In this document: one piece after another, positions 47,201-60,700 of the stretch
How the letters are laid out: each line of letters starts with the position of its first letter
How positions within the stretch are numbered: position 1 is the stretch's first letter
Origin: Guillardia theta CCMP2712
Lineage: Eukaryota; Cryptophyceae; Pyrenomonadales; Geminigeraceae
DNA length: 64,000 nt
Direction: 5' to 3'
Assembly (NCBI RefSeq): GCF_000315625.1
Contig: NW_005434631.1
Span: 79,101 to 143,100 of the forward strand
The notes under the pieces: model-generated
Seen by the model: only the letters and a program-made list of their open reading frames with translations
Told to the model about the DNA's origin: nothing
Databases searched by the model: none
Made by a program: the position numbers and the translations under genes

Positions 47201-50200
47201 GAAGGTACGTCCTCCCCCAGGAGGCCCCATCGCACATACGTACATCATGTCAATGATTGTCCTGAAAGTCTTCTCCTTGTTGTCATACCATCCGTTATGA
47301 TCCAGGTACTGCCGCAGAATCTCGATGGGAGGTTGCGCTCCGTAGACTTCTTTCGTGGGCATGTTGAGGTCATCGATGAAGACGATGCACTTCTTGCCAA
47401 CGGGTGGGCCATACACGCCCTTCCTCCTCTTGTCCAGCTTCCCATCAATGATGTCTTGTGTTTGCATCGCACTTGTCTGTGCTGAAAACCCTAAAGAGAT
47501 CGTCGTGTACTCGTCGGGGCTCAGACCGTTCAGAAGGTGATTGTTGATGTAGATCGTTTTGCCCGTACCCGTTGGTCCAACAAGCAGAAAAGCCATTCTA
47601 TTCAGATCATGATTCAGCACAGCATTTCGACAACAAATATCCAGCAGGTAGGTGTATCGGGTGGTATCAATGGTCGGCACTATGATCTCGTGGGGCTGTA
47701 GGCTCGTGTCAAACGGCTCTCTGTCAATCTTGGACGTCCAGCTGTTCCATTTTCCTTTTGCAGTATCGAAGTAATACTGATAGATGTTGCCTTCCTTGGG
47801 GTACGGGTTCATGATCATGTAGTTGCCTCTCTCCCCCTCCTCGTTGTAGGGCGGAGGAACGGTCCCTGCCGCGCTCTCCTTGATGAACTCGGTGAACCTC
47901 TCTCGTCCTGCCGAGTCCACACTGGCGCACACGCTCCAAGTCAGGCAGAAGAGGAAGATACCCTCCACCTGCGTTGCGCTGTCCTTTTCGCTCATCTTGA
48001 ACTGCTTCGGGTCTTCTACTTTGAAGTCTGTCAGCATGCTGTCGATCATCTTGAACAGCCCCCATGCCATCATGTTGTCCGAGGAGGGCGAAACCTCTTT
48101 CAGCTCTTTCCTCAGGAACTTCAAGGCCGGAGGCACCAGCCATCGGAAGAGAGACTCAATGATTTCTTTGTTCGCTATGGAGACAGTCTCAGGTAACGTG
48201 TTGAGCCATGAGCTCAGGCTGGGCAGCATTCCCATCTGGTGGGGCTCATAGTACACCATCCCGCAACGGCTAACTGTCGCTGGTGAAGCCACTTCCAGAT
48301 CTTGCGGTTCGAAGATCATGTTCATGGACGAAGACATCTGAATGATCTCTCCGCTCACCAGACAGAGCTTCTTGTTGTCATCAAGGACAGTGTTCATGTT
48401 CTCGATCCACACCGCATCGACAGGCCCATCAAACAGAACCCATTTACGATCCGGCGTTTGATCAGATGCAGCAGCCCGGAAGTTGATTGCAAGGATGCCA
48501 TCGGTCCATTCATGAGAGACGGGATCAAACTGTCCATACAGCTGGCCCAATGTCACGCTCTTGGGGTTCATGGTGTAGATTCGGACCTTGTTCTCTTCAT
48601 TCTGCCCCAGCTCGTTGAGTTTACCCAGAGAGTCACTTAAAACGCGGTAGCTGCGAGTTTTCCCTCCATACGACAGGCCAACCACCATGAGACCATGTCG
48701 AACGACAATCATTTCATACAGCTCGATTGTTTTCTGAATGAAGTATTTCTCTGGCTGCAGATTGCTCTGCTCACAGCTCCAATTGATTGCGGACAGCATG
48801 TTCAAGTAATCTGGCTTCGGCAACTCGACGCCAGGAAATAAATCTTTGGCGATGCCTTCAAACAGAGGTAGATCATGTGAGAGAAACTTTGGCACATTCA
48901 CATCTCTAATAGCACGGAGCATTAAAATTGCCTCGTCTTGTTCAGTGTACACTTGCTTCAGATTGCCTGCTGCTCGAAGGACGGCCATCACAGCTCTCAT
49001 GCCGTAGTCATAGTGCGTCTGAGATGATAACTGCTCACTACATAACTTGTATGTAGCAACAATCTTTTTGGCAAGTACTCGTGCGTCACTGAAGCCAAAC
49101 GACATCAGCAATATTTCTCCAATCATGGCATAATCGGGAACCATCATCGCAACAGTCCTGAACAAAACTTTCAAATTGTCGGGCAATTCACTGCGTCCAG
49201 CATATCCAGGATTCATCTGCGACCCGAAACATCAGGTTGATGGGAAAGCGCAAAGAATCTTACCGTGATGAAAACTGCGCAGGAGCGAACGAGCTGAAGG
49301 GTGCTCCCTTCAAACTCGAACTGGGTTGAACCCAACTGGACGTTCCTTTGGATCACCATGATCTGCTGCGCTACAACACTGAGAACTTCGAGCTCAATCC
49401 TGTTGAACTCATCGAAGCATGCCCAAGCACCACAGCTGGCAACTCCTTTGAAGAATTTTCCCATAGCGAGATAATCAAGTCCATCAGAGCAATTGAAAAC
49501 GACGCAGTAATTTGCAATGGCCTTGGCAAGATCTTTTGTCGTCTCAGTCTTACCTGTCCCAGCTGGTCCTTCAGGAGCGCCACCAAGGTAGAGCTGTAAA
49601 GCCCCCATCAAGGTGCGGTATGCTCGGTCAGTGAGAGGAGTCACGACAAGACGCGAGCTGACACCCAGGTACTCGTACCCGTACTTGATCTCTGCTGTGA
49701 TCATCTTACAGACCACATTGTTTTCTTCCCAATAATATCGAAGTTGAGCAAGCCAAGAGAAGTCTAAATTCGATTTGACACCTTCGTCTGCCAGATTGAC
49801 CGTCATGTCCCTTGCGTGAACATCTAAGACCACCATGGCTCCGATGCTGTTTCTCTGAAGTTTCGTCAAGGACCCTCGTACCAATTCAACGATGTCATCA
49901 AGTTGACGAGTACATTTCTCTGCATATTTCCTGACTCCTTGCCCACTGGGATCCACGATTGCTTGTTCAACTTCACTGGTCCAGTACATTTGTCCGATTG
50001 CTATAACAACCATTCCTGGCCATTCGAGAACCCATTTTTCTCTATTCAATTCTTGATAGCTTATCCTTCCTTTTGAGCACTGATCTTTGACAGCTTCCTT
50101 CATCATGCCTTCTGTTTGCAACAACCATTTCTCAACAGCCCCACGTGCTTCTGCTGGATTAATCTTGCGAGGCCATGGAACGTTCTCACCCTCCCCACTG

Positions 50201-53200
50201 ATCATGCCCTCTGCAATTAAGTCCTCATTGAAGTTTAACTTTGATATGGCCTCGAAACATTTCTTCAGATGAGGTTGTACGCGCAGAGGATCTTTGGTCT
50301 CAGCCAAGATTTCGAGCAACTCGTCGTTCGACAAGAAAAAGAACCGAGGAAAAAACAATCTCTTCTGTTCTAGGTAAGCATTCAGTCCCTTGTTGATCAA
50401 ATCCAGTAACTCAAATGACTCCTTGAGGGAATCAATCAAGCCATCTGTCTTGACAAAACTTAGAACTTTGGGGTCCTCCATGCATCGCGAAACAGTTGTT
50501 CGAAACACATTATCAACTTGCCCAAATCGCTCTGCTTCCTTCGGCATTTGCTTTTTGATGTCATCTGACGCAAAGATGGGTTCTAGGTAGAGCCATTGTG
50601 CTTGAACTTTTAACCAATAGTCAATCACTTCCTGGGTGGTCTGCAGGAAATCATCCCACTCTTTTGCCCTTTGCATGAAAACCTTGATGTAAGGAGATGC
50701 TAGCATGGTTTGAGTCTTGACAATTTGATCATCCAATATTGCTTGTATCTCATCAACGCTACTTCCAGCCAGTATGGAAGTTCCTGTGTCGCGGTATGGC
50801 TGCATTGCAAATTCAATTTCTTTCCACTCGGACAACTGCTTATCAAGGTTCTTCTCTAATGACCATTCTTTGCTGGCTGAGTCACTGATTTCTTCCATCT
50901 TCGGAATGTGAGGTTCCAATTTCTTGTCGATCATATCTTGAAGACTTGTTCGCTCATTAGGCTTAATAGAGAAACCGACGACCTGAGCAAAGGCTTCCCA
51001 ATGTCTGCTCCTCAAGCCGCCATTACAAAGAATGGCTACCAATGGAACGTGGGGCTTGAAAGAGCCTATCAAATCTTTCATGAATTCAGAGAGGGCAAGC
51101 ATACTCGGCTTTTCACTGTATGTCTTTGTGAACTTGTAAGCTTGCCTCCAAGAGTTATCAATGTCAGATTCGACCTTCTCAGGATCTAGGTCAAGAATAG
51201 ATCCGTGGAGCATCGACTCAATCATCTGTTGACTGTCATAGACGGTCCTATACAGGTTTTCGAAGGGCTCTAGTTTCTTGAGGTTCTGCTCTACTTGAGG
51301 ATTGACTGTTGGATTCCATCCGAATATTTCTTCTTGCTCGTTGATTTTGTTCAATTCTTCTTGCAGCTCTTCCAGAGTAGTGTGGACCTTGATCGCTTGT
51401 TGCATGTAGCTTTCTACAAGCTTCGGATCTCCCAATTGTTCAAAAGAGACGATTTCTTGCGTTGTAGCATCTACAGCCTCTTCGAACTTCTTCTGACGAT
51501 CTCTCAATTGATCCTCCATCTTTTCTTCTTGCGTCAATATCCTTTCCATCGCCGCGTCCAGTACAGGAACAATTTTATCTGGCCATAGATAGGTCTTTGT
51601 GTTCAGCATCATCACATCATCCGGTATATCCTTGCCAAGTTCATGCAAGAAGTCCATTCCTTTCACAACCTTTTCGATCTTGTTTTGAAGCAAGGCTTGC
51701 TCTTGTGGGGCTGCTTCAAGATAAGCTTTCAACGCCTTCATCTCATGCGATTCCTTCGGCTTTTCCATCGCTCTTGAGTTCAAACCTTCAAATCTCTGAC
51801 AGATTTCTTCCATCTCTTCATTTGTTTCCACTAGCACCTGCTGTAGCAGCGTGTCTGCAATAGCATTAGCCTTCAGAGAAATTCCTCTCTTCAGCAGCTC
51901 CGTCTGAACCACAAATAAACCCATTTGAACTTCTTCGATTGTCAAATCTTTCACATCTTCAGCAGCCTTCCTGTACCGTTTGATTTCCTTCCTGTAATCA
52001 TCTAAAGAGTGCTTTGCATGTTTGAATTCTTCTCCAATTTTAACGTGATCGATTGATAGCAAATTGTTGTACTCATGGATGAATTGTTCGAAAATTTTGA
52101 CGATTCTCTTGGGACCTTCAAGGTTGTTTACAATCACATGGGCTACCCTGGACTTAGCTGATCTAATCGATTCTTCGTCACTTCGCACAACTCGCAGACA
52201 AGTGAGGCTGTCAGAGTTGTCGAACAACTGAGCTGCGAGACTGGACGCGTCCTCTTCCAACTTTTCATCTGTGACTAAACGATCATCATTTTGAGCTGCG
52301 GAGTCTGAATAAGGCGAATAAGATGCCATATCTGCGCAAGTTATAACAGGAAATCCGTCAACAGCAGAGACCGCTTGATCTATGATAGAGGAAAGAGTCG
52401 ATTCCATCTCTTCAAGAGTAGGTTCAATACGGATTTGATTTCCACGTATCATCAGCTTCACGAAGAGGGCAGGAGAAATCTTGATGTCGTTTGCTCCGTT
52501 GACAGACGCTTGGATCTCTTCATCATCAAGCGGGTGGAATTCTTCGAAGTACTGTGCTAGATGGTTGCAACTTGCCTCCAGCAAACCTCGCAATTGCCTC
52601 GTCAACAGAACAGATATTGATCGAAATAGATGAGTTTTTGACTTCACTAGGTCGTCGTGAATATCATATGGAGGTCGAAGCAAACTTTTGATGATTTCTG
52701 GTAACCATTTCTTCTTGAGAATATTCCGTACAGATTCGCAGTAATCGATCTGCGAAATTTTGAACTTTTCAAGCTCTAAAGTCTTAGCGGAACCACTGCT
52801 CGCGACATCAAACAGAATAGAATTCTCGAAAGATTTTGTGGTGCTTTCTCTCATCCAAATTCTTTGTATCTCTAGAATACATGAATTGACAGAGAAGAGC
52901 ATATTAGAAATGTTTTCACGGGCCTGTCTGACACTATGGGTCCAACCTTGTGGAGGGTTGTTGTTACCTCGATTCAAACTAATCAAAACAGTGAGTTATC
53001 CTGCGAATGAAGATATTTGTTACCTTTCTCCGAAAACGAATTCCAATCTGTGCTTCAAATGTATCTCTCGAGGTGTCTCGTGGATCTGTAAGCGCCTGCG
53101 CTCGGGCCGATGCAAGAGAAGATATTCTGCTATGCTCAACCGTACACTATCAATATACATGTCATTCATCTCAGACAGCATCTCATCGACCAAAACATCA

Positions 53201-54088
53201 AGTTCCGTCTTGTTGATGCCAGTAAAGGAATCAATCTTTGCTACTTCGCAAGCATTGTATATCCATTCCTTCTTGATCGGAGCTATTGAATCGCTTCCAA
53301 TTCCAGACATGAAGGATTCAAATTTCTACCAAATAAAGTCAAGGCGCGAAATACAGTCAAGAAGCCTATTACATCGATCCACTCAATCTCCTCCTTGCTC
53401 AAAGGATTTATGATGTCAACTCTCTTCAATTGCAACTCCCTGGAAACAAATATTTTGAATCAGCAACGTTCAAAAGACACAGCGCAGAGGGACCTATGCC
53501 TGTGAAATCTCATTCGAGACTCAGAAGGCTCTCCATGTTCAGGCGTATCTTCACGGTTGTTGAGATCATCGTATGACACCGAAGCTTCAGATCTGTTCGA
53601 CTTTTTGGGACTACCTGAAGGATGATGCAACGACGACTGCAAAGTAGAAACACAATCAATCCAACTTCTTGTCTGGGTAATCTTCAAACCTTGCTTGCAT
53701 GCCCCACGTCATGACCTGAAGGGCGCCTCTCCAACAGAGCTTTCGTTAGCTTCATCGCTTTCGGGCTGTAGTAGCTTGCGATTCTGTCACTTGGACTTCG
53801 GAACACTAGGTCATGCTCAAAAGAAGGAGCAGCTCGAGTCATGGCGCATGCGTTGAAAGGCGAGCCATACTTGGATGCCGTCTCTCCTTGCGTCTGCGAT
53901 CCCCTCCTCGCAGAGGGAGAGGAGATCGCAAGTTTCGGTGGTGAGTTGCTGGTGTTAGCAAGGCCATGCGACATGCGAGAGCCAATCGGAGCTCCAGGAG
54001 GAATTCTGATTCCATGTTTGGTTGTCTCACCATGCCCATTGGAGGAATCGAAACCATTGACTTGAACCGACAATGGTTTAGTAGGCAT
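41300..54088 (-). CDS. Axonemal dynein heavy chain (single-headed inner-arm, DNAH3/7/12 type)
   Basis: About 4,000 residues over at least seven exons; four junctions are exact and in phase. The N-terminal exon begins at ATG 54088 and is followed by small exons (about 53687-53460, 53440-53371, and one ending at 53024). The motor then lies on four long exons: 52978-49264, 49216-44739, 44694-42737 and 42687-41300, with introns of 45, 47, 44 and 49 nt. It has a linker, AAA1 with Walker A GPAGTGKTET, AAA2 (GLSYGGKTRS), AAA3 (GPTGTGKTIY) and AAA4 (GIGGSGRQSC). The stalk coiled coil and microtubule-binding region follow (KKPDPDKPGAKIDDWWSP), then AAA5-6 and a C-terminal domain ending HWIKRGAALLMQLSD. 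The short N-terminus fits the monomeric inner-arm group. It drives flagellar bending, so the organism has a motile flagellum. Confidence 0.93.
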
Positions 54089-54437
54089 GGTCTTGTCTGC
54101 TCGGCTTCAGGTTCCTGGACAAGTTATTGGATCTTCTTGACCTTGCTGTTGAGCTGCATGCTTCACTCGCCTCGTTTCACACACTTCTCCACCTCCCCTC
54201 TGCTTCATGTTCTCTCTTGCTCTGCACCCTTCCTCCCATTGCTGCCCAGTTGACTAACCGCCATACGGCCCTACTGTACCCCTACCCCCCACCCCCTTTC
54301 GCAAACATCACTCTGGCATAATAGTATGGCAGGCAAGTGCATCAGCCCACCCCACCTACTACAGAACTCTCCTGAGGGGGGCTTGCCGTTACATATGGAA
54401 ATTTTCAGACGGGAGGGAAGAGACTACTGGTTTGCTT
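54089..54437. other. Intergenic spacer
   Basis: Lies between two minus-strand genes. It contains C-rich runs and, near 54345, CCCACCCCACCTACTACAGA, a relative of the CCCACCCCAACTACTGCAAA block beside the 23-kb tandem array. No gene is seen. Confidence 0.5.
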
Positions 54438-55535
54438 CTAATTTATTCGCTCCAGAGAACGAGGATGAGGGGTAGAAGAAGTATGGAATACATAAACTTG
54501 TTCGAATGGTATTGAGTCATCGGAAATGTAAATCGGAGAATAATTGTAGATGAGCAGCGAATTCAGTTGGGGCCCTTTTGATAGCGGAGGCCTGCTGTTT
54601 TTCTTTGCCTCTGTGATGAGCGCATTTGATAACATTTGTGCCATAAGTATTGCTTGTGGATCATGAGAAATTTCCTGCCCTGTTTTCCATTCAAAAACTG
54701 GTTTTTCTGGGTGGAATTGAGTCCCACTGATAGGAAAGTCGATGGCCTCCATGCTCGACACGTAGATTTTCCCTTGCAAATCTGCACTCGTTGACAGGAT
54801 TCGAAAAAAACTTTGTAGACTTGGGAAGTTTTTGTACGCCTCAGGACTCACACCATACATGTGATGCTCCACAGCAATCTTCTTTTTCCGTGCAGCTTCA
54901 AACAAGTCATTGGAGAAATTCTGAAAGAGCCGCGAATGCCGAGCTGACTCTGTGAAATTCAATTTAGATCGACAGTTTGTACTGTTGAATGTCTGCAACA
55001 CGCCTCCGCTTCTGGCTACCAGAATATGCAAGAGCTCAAATCCAAGACATGTCCCATGGAGCGGAAACCAGAACCCACGTTTGTTCAGATCGATAACATG
55101 TTCAAACAGAGATTTCGATGTCTCAAAAAATAGAGTTCCTGGCTGCAGAGGGACAGCACCTATCAAACGTCACTCACGTTCGCATCGCATAAACACGGTA
55201 CAAAGCATATCGGTATAAATCACACGGTACGAATCATATCCAAACTTCTTACCTCCTGGGAATAGTAACATGTGCACGTATCGCATCCTGAACATGATCT
55301 CATCATGCGGAGCGTTGAAGATAATCGGAATGACTCTCGCGCCCGCCATCTCGACAAACTTGACGTAGCTAGATGCGATGTAGCTGCCGCTTTCATTGCA
55401 ACCTCGGAACCCAGTACAAGGTTGCGAAAGAATACCAACTATTGGTCGCTCGTTGCCTTGTACGTCAGCCAAGGATAGGAGGAGGAAGCAAGTGACAGCA
55501 TTTACAACGATGGGGAAGGCCGAGGACTTGTGCAT
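54438..55535 (-). CDS. GGH: Gamma-glutamyl hydrolase (secreted/lysosomal class I GATase fold)
   Basis: Two exons, 55535-55253 and 55159-54438, joined in phase (LLFPGG to AVPLQPGT) over a 93-nt intron. The ATG at 55535 gives a signal peptide (hydrophobic core VVNAVTCFLLLSLAD). The family opening follows (RPIVGILSQPC) with NESGSYIASSYVKFVEMAGA. The nucleophile elbow is PLHGTCLGFELLH, with the catalytic Cys in G-T-C-L-G. The catalytic His lies in GTQFHPEKPVFEW. The enzyme removes gamma-linked glutamates from folylpoly- and related polyglutamates, typically in vacuoles or lysosomes. About 335 residues, the usual length for the family. It is upstream of the dynein gene on the same strand and unrelated in function. 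Confidence 0.92.
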
Positions 55536-55631
55536 GTCCTGCAGCAGCAACGAGAGGCTGCGAGAACGACCGACAACACGATCACGCCATGGGGAAGTCA
55601 ACGTAAAACAAGTTTTGAGAAGAGAGTACAA

Positions 55632-56428
55632 TATCTGTACCGACAGTCATGGATTTACGTCTCTGTTGCCTAACAATTCTTGTACAAAGTTTAGAATAAA
55701 ATTTTAAATACTCCTACAAAACTAAAAGTAATCTTCTTTTATCCCAGTACAGATCCAACCAATGGACCAGGGGTCCTCTTATTTATTTGTTGAAACTGGT
55801 AGTGTAGCTCAGCTGGTGGGGGTGGGGGTGCAGGCTAGGGGTTGGTTGGTGCAATCAAAAATGCCTTTTACGGGGAGCGCGAAGCACGAAGGAGAGAAGG
55901 AGGGACAGCGACGGAGAAAGGCAGAGAGGAGGGTGGAGATACGAAGAAAGAAAGGAAGAAGAATCGATCAGAGTCACTTTGGGGAAAGAGCAGCTGAACA
56001 AGATCTTGGCATCATGGTGCTGCAAAACGATGGGCCAGTCTAGATTTAAGTTGGATGAGATGGACTAGGACGTGGAGAGAAGAGAAAGATGATGCGAACA
56101 AAGCATGGTAAGTGTGGTAGTGAGTTGTTTCAGGAGTGGCAATGCGTTAGCAGTCAAGACGGGACAGTCAAGAGAATTTTCTGGGAGAACAATGCTACTT
56201 GCTTGTAGCTGACCCATTTTCATTTACAGAAGAATCACAATACTGACCATCTTCAACTGCAAGAAAAAGATTATTCACGTAGGCATATGATACGCTGTGG
56301 TGGATTTAACACCTCGAGTTTTGGGGTGAAGTCGAAAGCCTCTCTCTCAAACCTGTAGTGCATAACCCTTGGCTATTTGTTTGTTTCGGTTTCCTATATC
56401 TTCTCCGACTTGATATTTTTTCGCAAAA
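55632..56428. other. Gene-free stretch between divergent genes
   Basis: It contains GTAGCTCAGCTGGTGGGGGT at about 55805, which looks like the D-arm of a tRNA, but no acceptor, anticodon or T-arm follows. A purine-rich stretch at 55870-56100 gives only low-complexity frames. Promoters of the flanking genes presumably lie here. Confidence 0.45.
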
Positions 56429-57535
56429 ATGCCCGATGCAATGACAGGTATGTGAAAGATATAAAATATTGCTGCTGCTCATGCTTGCCTGCTACAGGTG
56501 GACAATATTCCAGAAGGATCCTTCGCATTAACCGCTTCACAATCCTGATGGATGTTGTGACGACGAGCATTGCTGTTGGGTTGGTCATCTTTTACATATT
56601 TTCCTTGGCGAGCGCTCCACTAGAAACACAAAGTGAGATGGACTTCAAGCTGCTTCTGGCCTATGTGTGCTTCACCGTGATTCTGAGAATATTCTACATG
56701 ATTCAGCTGATTGCAAAGCTGAAAGTGTACTGGGAGCATGGCCCCTGCGAGGTTACAGAGCTTCCTTTCCAGAACCTCATCGACTTTGTTGGCAAGTTTG
56801 TTCCTCTAGTCGAACCAGGACACATCATTTGCCTGTGTTGGATGACTAGCCGTGTGTTTCCGTTCAAGTCGTGCGGTGTAACGTACTGGGCAGTCTGCAG
56901 ATCCATGCAGATTGCTTCCACAGTGTTTGTTGCCATCTGGATCTTCACTGGTTTGTTTGTTCTGTTTGTCATCTTCAGCATTGCCTTCTACGGGGGAAAC
57001 CAGGCACGGAGATCTGAAGTCCTCACGATGACGCCGATCCCGGACCCGTTGAGACATTCTATAATCAACAACCTCCCCATCAGCCACAACGCTCCTCCGG
57101 ATAACGATCCTTGCGCCATCTGTTTTGAGGTTGACACACAACATGAATGGTGAGAAACAGGTTCAAGTCTGACAGTCAGGCTGACTGGTTCTGGCTGTTT
57201 GCAGGAGGGTCCTTCCGTGTGGTCATAGATTTCATCCCAACTGTATCGACGACTGGCTGCGCAAGCCGAGTAAGTGGCGAACTGTGGGTTCATCTTGTCC
57301 TCATTCACTCGCTCTTTCGTTCCCAGATGGAAGTTGCCCGACTTGCCGGCAGGACCCTGTGGCAAGACACGGGAACAACCCGATGCCTGAGGAAACAAGA
57401 GTCCCCGTACAGGTTGAGGGGCGGCGTAGACTGCAAGTTTGCTCTCCTGACGTGGTTCGCAGGAGCAAGCACCGGCACAGGACAGTGCAAATCGCCATGG
57501 CACAGAAGGAGAGGAAGAACACGGATTCAGGATAA
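56429..57535 (+). CDS. Multi-pass membrane RING-H2 E3 ubiquitin ligase
   Basis: Four exons, 56429-56447, 56498-57149, 57205-57269 and 57327-57535, giving 314 residues with all phases consistent. Introns are 50, 55 and 57 nt. The start MPDAMTGGQYS is followed by four hydrophobic segments (for example VVTTSIAVGLVIFYIFSLAS; LLLAYVCFTVILRIFYMIQL; TVFVAIWIFTGLFVLFVIFS). Then comes a RING-H2 finger spread over three exons: CAICFEVD, then VLPCGHRFHPNCIDDWLRKP, then GSCPTCRQD. The tail is basic. Such proteins ubiquitinate membrane or ER clients with an E2 partner. The host-type, intron-bearing structure contrasts with the intronless HECT gene of the virus-like block. Confidence 0.88.
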
Positions 57536-57769
57536 TAGCAGTCACTTAAAACATTCACTTCAAGTTACGTTGGGACCTCGTTGATCAGGTTAATGTGCAT
57601 CGGGTCCAATGTTGAGGTGAAGACAACTGTACCCTCCTCTCCCCTGTCTTCTCCTTTCCTTCCTTCTTTTGCCTCACCCTTCCAAACTCACAGTCTTCCC
57701 CCCTCCCCCCCCCTCCTGTTTCTCCCTCCTCATCACCAACTGGAATGTAATATAAGCGAGTGATGTCAT

Positions 57770-60700
57770 CAACTGACTGCTCTCACCTCGAAAAGTCTCC
57801 GAAACCAGCACGAGGAGCCGCCTTGTTCTTCTGCTTCGAGAGAGGAACGTTGACCCACCTGCCTTGTATCAGCTCTTCCCCAGCTCCGGCATCTCTCACA
57901 TGTCATCCCCATTATCCTGCTGCTCCGCCGCCTCCTTCTTGCCCTGGACAGCTCATCAGCCAGCAGGAGGCAGCAGGACTTGGCTCTAACCTCCTCCTCC
58001 TTCTTTGGCGCGATGTATTTGCCGACGCCCTCCTTGTAGAGAGTGACCTGCGGAAACGAGTTCATTCCCTACACCCTCTTCCTTCCCTCCCATGGTGCCC
58101 ACTCCAAGCTCCTGTCCTTTCTCCCGTCCTCTCCTCTTCCCTTCCTCACCTTGCTTGCTGCAGCCGCCGAAGGGTTCGAGTACCACTGGGTGAAACTGGA
58201 TGGAGGAGGGAAAGCTCAGCGTGAACTGCAAAACTTCAAGAGAGCGAGTTAGAAGCCAACCCCTCATTGTCTTCCGCTTCAATCTTCTTCTTCTTCTTCT
58301 TGTCCTCCACCTGTAACTCCCTCAATCCCCGTACCGCCACAGTCTCACTGCCCCCTCGCCTCTTTGATTTCATTGCTCTTCTTTTCCTCGAAGTACGCCT
58401 TGAGATCCGTCTCGAACGGATTCACGAACACGACCTGCAACAAACTTCACTGCACAAAGACCAGGTATGCGAGTCGTCTCGGACAAAGGAAGAGTGAGAT
58501 TTGCATGTGTAGGGAAGTACACGGTTGTCAGGAGTCAAGGCATGTCATCGTCCATACCACTTCTTTGACGATGATGTCTTCTGTCGGACAGTCCTTGGCA
58601 TCTGTTTCGATCCTCTCTGTCCAGGAGAAGTCAGGAGTTTCTCATCAAAGTCTCGCCTTTGCAAAGCCAATAGATATCAGAAAGCATCAAATTTCACCCA
58701 GACATTTCAAATTCAATCTCACGGTGACACTTGTATACATGTAACATTCTCACAAAAATCCATGCAAGGTGCTCAGCAGCTGAACTCACCCAACTTCCTT
58801 AACGTGTCGATGCCACCGACAACAGAGCCGAAGATCGAATGCTTCTTGTCTTGTCACAACTCACTGTCAGCCCTCGTCCTCCCATCGCCATGAACAACAC
58901 CGAGATGAGGACAAGCTTTGAAGGTGATGAAGAACTGTGGAAGTTGTTCATTTCCAGTGCTCCTCCTCATTCCCTTCCTACCTGCGACCCATTGGTATTC
59001 GGCCCCGCGTTCGCCATACTCAGGATACCCCGCGCACTGGAGAAGCGAGAGCAATTGAGTGAGCAGGAGCAGGCAACAGAAACTTTCATCTACTTGTGCG
59101 ACAGCCTGCTGTCTATCTCGTCCTCGAACTTCTCCCCCCAGCAGCTCTCTCCTCCCCTCCCCTGCCCCTCCGTCAGCACCATCCCTCCGACCATCGTCCT
59201 CACAGTCCCCGTTGGGTCCCCTCCTTGGATCATGAAGTCGGGGATGAGACGATGGAATTTCGTTCCTTCAAGGGTTTCAGTGAGACCGAAAGAGGGAGAA
59301 AGTCGGGGCAAGCAAGCAAATGCGCAGAGAACAAACGGGGCAGATGTGGAATTGGGAAGCACAAAGCAAAGGAGAGGGGATCGACAGGGGAGGTGAAAGA
59401 GCTGAGGGAAGGAGCGGAGGGAAGGTGTGGAGGTGAGGGGAGGACGAAAAAGTCTTGTGTAGCACCGTTGTAATATCCTCTTGCGCAGAGAGTTAAGAAA
59501 TTCTGCAATACAAGGTTAGCATACCCAGCAAATGAGTATAAAGACAATACTTCAGAAGTCGAGGGAACCCAATCGCATCTGATCTCGAGGTTCAAGTCTC
59601 CTACACCATGACAAGGGTATGTCAGGGCAGAAAATGCTTAGGGGTAAAGAGGCAAGGGAGCGAGAAGCACAAGGCCGCAAAAAGGAGTATTGGAGAACAG
59701 AGAATAGAGAGAGGAGAGAGGCGAGAGGCGAGAGGCGAGAGGCGAGAGGAGAGAGGCGAGAGGCGAGAGGAGAAAGGAGAGAGGAGAGGGGAGGAGGTGT
59801 TTTAGGTCTAGATGGAGAGGGAGAAGGATGGCAGAAACGCTTCACCATGGGTTGTCTTGAGCTGCACGTATCCTTTCTTCCCGATCTGCCGCATGATCCT
59901 CCATCTCTCCTGCTCGCAGAATATTCAAAATATCAACTATGTGGGATTTGAATTGTGATTGACAGGACGCGGAGGAAAGAGGAGAAGGATGAAAAGGGGG
60001 AGATGAAAAAAAGAAACAGGGAGATGAAGAGGAACGACGTAGAGGAAAAAGGAAAGCGATGAGAAAAGACCTGTTTGATCTCCTTCTCCGACATCGCCTG
60101 CTCTTCCACCTGCCATGCTTGTGTCAGTCATCTGCTCTTCGTCATCGACTCTCCTCCATTAATCTCCTCGCCCTCATTCCTCGCCCATCTTCACCTTATA
60201 ATGCACGTCAATCGCCGAGGAGGTGAACGATGCAGCCATCGCTCCGCTGGAGATTCCTTTCTTCCTCTTTGATGCGCAATCAGATGTCAGCTGAGAGCAG
60301 GAGCAAGTGCCAGCATGCAAATCCAATGTACTGACCTTCAACGGATCGTTCCTCTCAGCCTCCATTGCCTCCTCCCTAGCTCTCTTCGCCTTCGCCTTCA
60401 TTCCTTGGCATCAGCTCCAGAGATTCGATCTTCCCGATCTACCTCAGCAGCAAGTAGAGAAGCTTGCGATGGCCTCTGCGCTCCTGTTGCTCCCGGTGCA
60501 CTCAACCCAGCCTGCATTCCGCTCAGTCGGAGAGATGAAAGGACGGGATGAAGCTGTATAGGGGTAGCGAGAGCGAAAACAAGATGTTGGGAAGGTGATG
60601 ACAAATAAAGGAGGAGGAGGAAGAGGAGGAGGAAGAGGATGACGTTGGAGGGAGGGGGTGGAGAAGGAGCAGGATGGATGGAGGATGGATGGAGGGGGAG

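Noticed and set aside
55805-55860. tRNA-like GTAGCTCAGCTGGT sequence
   Set aside because: Only the D-arm motif is present; no acceptor stem, anticodon arm or T-arm can be formed around it.
59552-59848. Leu/Ser-rich repeat proteins on either strand
   Set aside because: They come from the GAGAGGC minisatellite within an intron of the PPIL2-type gene.
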